Shown here: positions 63,300 through 64,000 of the stretch, one piece after another | Layout of the letters: every line of letters begins with the position of its first letter | How positions within the stretch are numbered: the first letter of the stretch is position 1 | NCBI RefSeq assembly: GCF_032583975.1 | Contig: NZ_JAWHTF010000002.1 | From: Gilvirhabdus luticola | GTDB lineage: Bacteria > Bacteroidota > Bacteroidia > Flavobacteriales > Flavobacteriaceae | Length of the DNA stretch: 64,000 nucleotides | Reading direction: 5' to 3' (one strand) | The notes under the pieces: generated by a model | The model's database searches: none | Seen by the model: the letters and a program-made list of their open reading frames with translations, nothing else | Told to the model about the DNA's origin: nothing | Program-made: the position numbers and the translations under genes

Positions 63300-64000
63300 A
63301 TGTCAGGTTTCAGTAATATAAAAGCTCAATTAAAATCTTTCTTGATTGAAATTGGAGATCTTAGTTTTTTCACTAAAAGGTGTTTTAAAGAGTTAGTTAA
63401 AAGACCTTTTGAGTTTAAGGAATTGCTACGTCAGTGCTACAATATGGGAAACCGTTCCTTATTCTTAGTTGCTATAACAGGATTTATAATTGGACTTGTA
63501 CTTACTTTGCAAACTCGACCTACATTAATGGAATTTGGAGCGGTATCATGGATGCCATCCATGGTAAGTATTTCTATAGTAAGAGAGATTGGACCTATAA
63601 TTACTGCATTAGTTTGTGCTGGTAGGATTGGCTCAGGTATTGGTGCTGAATTAGGCTCTATGCGAGTTACCGAGCAAATTGATGCTATGGAAGTTTCTGG
63701 AACAAACCCATTTAAATATTTAGTGGTAACTCGTGTTTTAGCCGTAACACTAATGCTCCCACTTTTGGTAATTATTGGAGACGTTATTGCCATATTTGGC
63801 TCTTTTTTAGTTGAGAATGTTAAAGGAAATGTATCTTTCATGCTCTATTTTAATCAGGTTTTTGATGCATTGGAGTTTGGCGATTTTATTCCTGCAACAA
63901 TTAAATCTTTCTTTTTTGGATCAGCCATTGGCATAGTAGGATGCTTTAAAGGTTACAATTGTGAAAAAGGTACCGAAGGTGTTGGTAAGGCAGCTAATTC
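63300..64000 (+). CDS. MlaE-type ABC transporter permease, cut by the window end
   Basis: The frame opens at ATG 63300 (MSGFSNIKAQLKSFLIEIGD) and stays open to the last base, giving 233 residues without a stop. It shows MlaE/YrbE permease signatures: LVAITGFIIGLVLTLQT, VREIGPIITALVCAGRIGSG, then GAELGSMRVTEQIDAMEVSG and RVLAVTLMLPLL. At the cut end it reads GCFKGYNCEKGTEGVGKAAN. MlaE proteins carry phospholipids between the outer and inner membranes with an ATPase and an MCE-domain partner, probably encoded just beyond the window. It is driven by an FNR-type promoter. Confidence 0.92.
   Translation, partial: MSGFSNIKAQLKSFLIEIGDLSFFTKRCFKELVKRPFEFKELLRQCYNMGNRSLFLVAITGFIIGLVLTLQTRPTLMEFGAVSWMPSMVSISIVREIGPIITALVCAGRIGSGIGAELGSMRVTEQIDAMEVSGTNPFKYLVVTRVLAVTLMLPLLVIIGDVIAIFGSFLVENVKGNVSFMLYFNQVFDALEFGDFIPATIKSFFFGSAIGIVGCFKGYNCEKGTEGVGKAAN

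Overview
The window is AT-rich chromosomal DNA of a marine-type flavobacterium (Bacteroidota). Supporting signs are SusC/SusD proteins, two proteins with type IX secretion C-terminal sorting domains, lipoproteins with acidic residues after the lipobox cysteine, several TAnnTTTG-type -7 promoter elements, and close matches to flavobacterial Der, Era, DUF6090 and phosphorylase-type laminarin genes. No intact RNA gene, insertion sequence or CRISPR array was seen; the only RNA-gene trace is a decayed 3' end of an initiator tRNA-Met.

Positions 1-9.9 kb are mostly housekeeping. They hold a TPM-domain protein, three tandem DUF6090 membrane proteins (the middle one ends in a SusE/F-like domain), a KDG-kinase-like sugar kinase whose first ten codons are cut off by an in-frame TGA, the ribosome-assembly GTPases Der and Era, a SIMPL protein, an outer-membrane barrel protein and small membrane proteins.

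Positions 9.9-49.7 kb form one large, almost entirely minus-strand locus for a beta-1,3/1,6-glucan, most likely laminarin. The regulator (membrane sensor with LuxR-type HTH) is at 46.9-49.7 kb. Next come SusC, SusD, surface lipoproteins and a GH16 laminarinase. A second unit holds a glycosidase fused to an apparent outer-membrane barrel, binding lipoproteins and a second GH16. A third holds an MFS sugar porter, a large GH149-type beta-1,3-glucan phosphorylase, a periplasmic GH17 and GH30, a GPH-type transporter and two GH17 enzymes without signal peptides. VCBS and T9SS-sorted binding proteins and an SSS symporter follow. The inferred flow is: surface binding and endo-cleavage (GH16), SusCD import, periplasmic trimming and debranching (GH17, GH30), inner-membrane uptake (MFS, GPH), then cytoplasmic phosphorolysis (GH149) plus intracellular GH17. 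Two intergenic regions in the locus carry the same phased 11-bp direct repeats, a likely operator.

Positions 49.8-57.6 kb hold a NIPSNAP protein, a YdiJ-like FAD/Fe-S dehydrogenase and three tandem secreted MORN-variant repeat proteins (about 4, 15 and 17 repeats of 24 residues).

Positions 57.6-64 kb hold a compact set: D-lactate-type dehydrogenase, L,D-transpeptidase, CBS protein, phasin-like protein, UbiB/ABC1 kinase, amphipathic repeat protein and an MlaE-type permease cut by the window end. Four ATGAT-N4-ATCAT palindromes lie upstream of these genes, each 22 bp from a -7-like element. This points to a CRP/FNR-type regulon, probably a low-oxygen response, and is the most coherent unexpected signal in the window.
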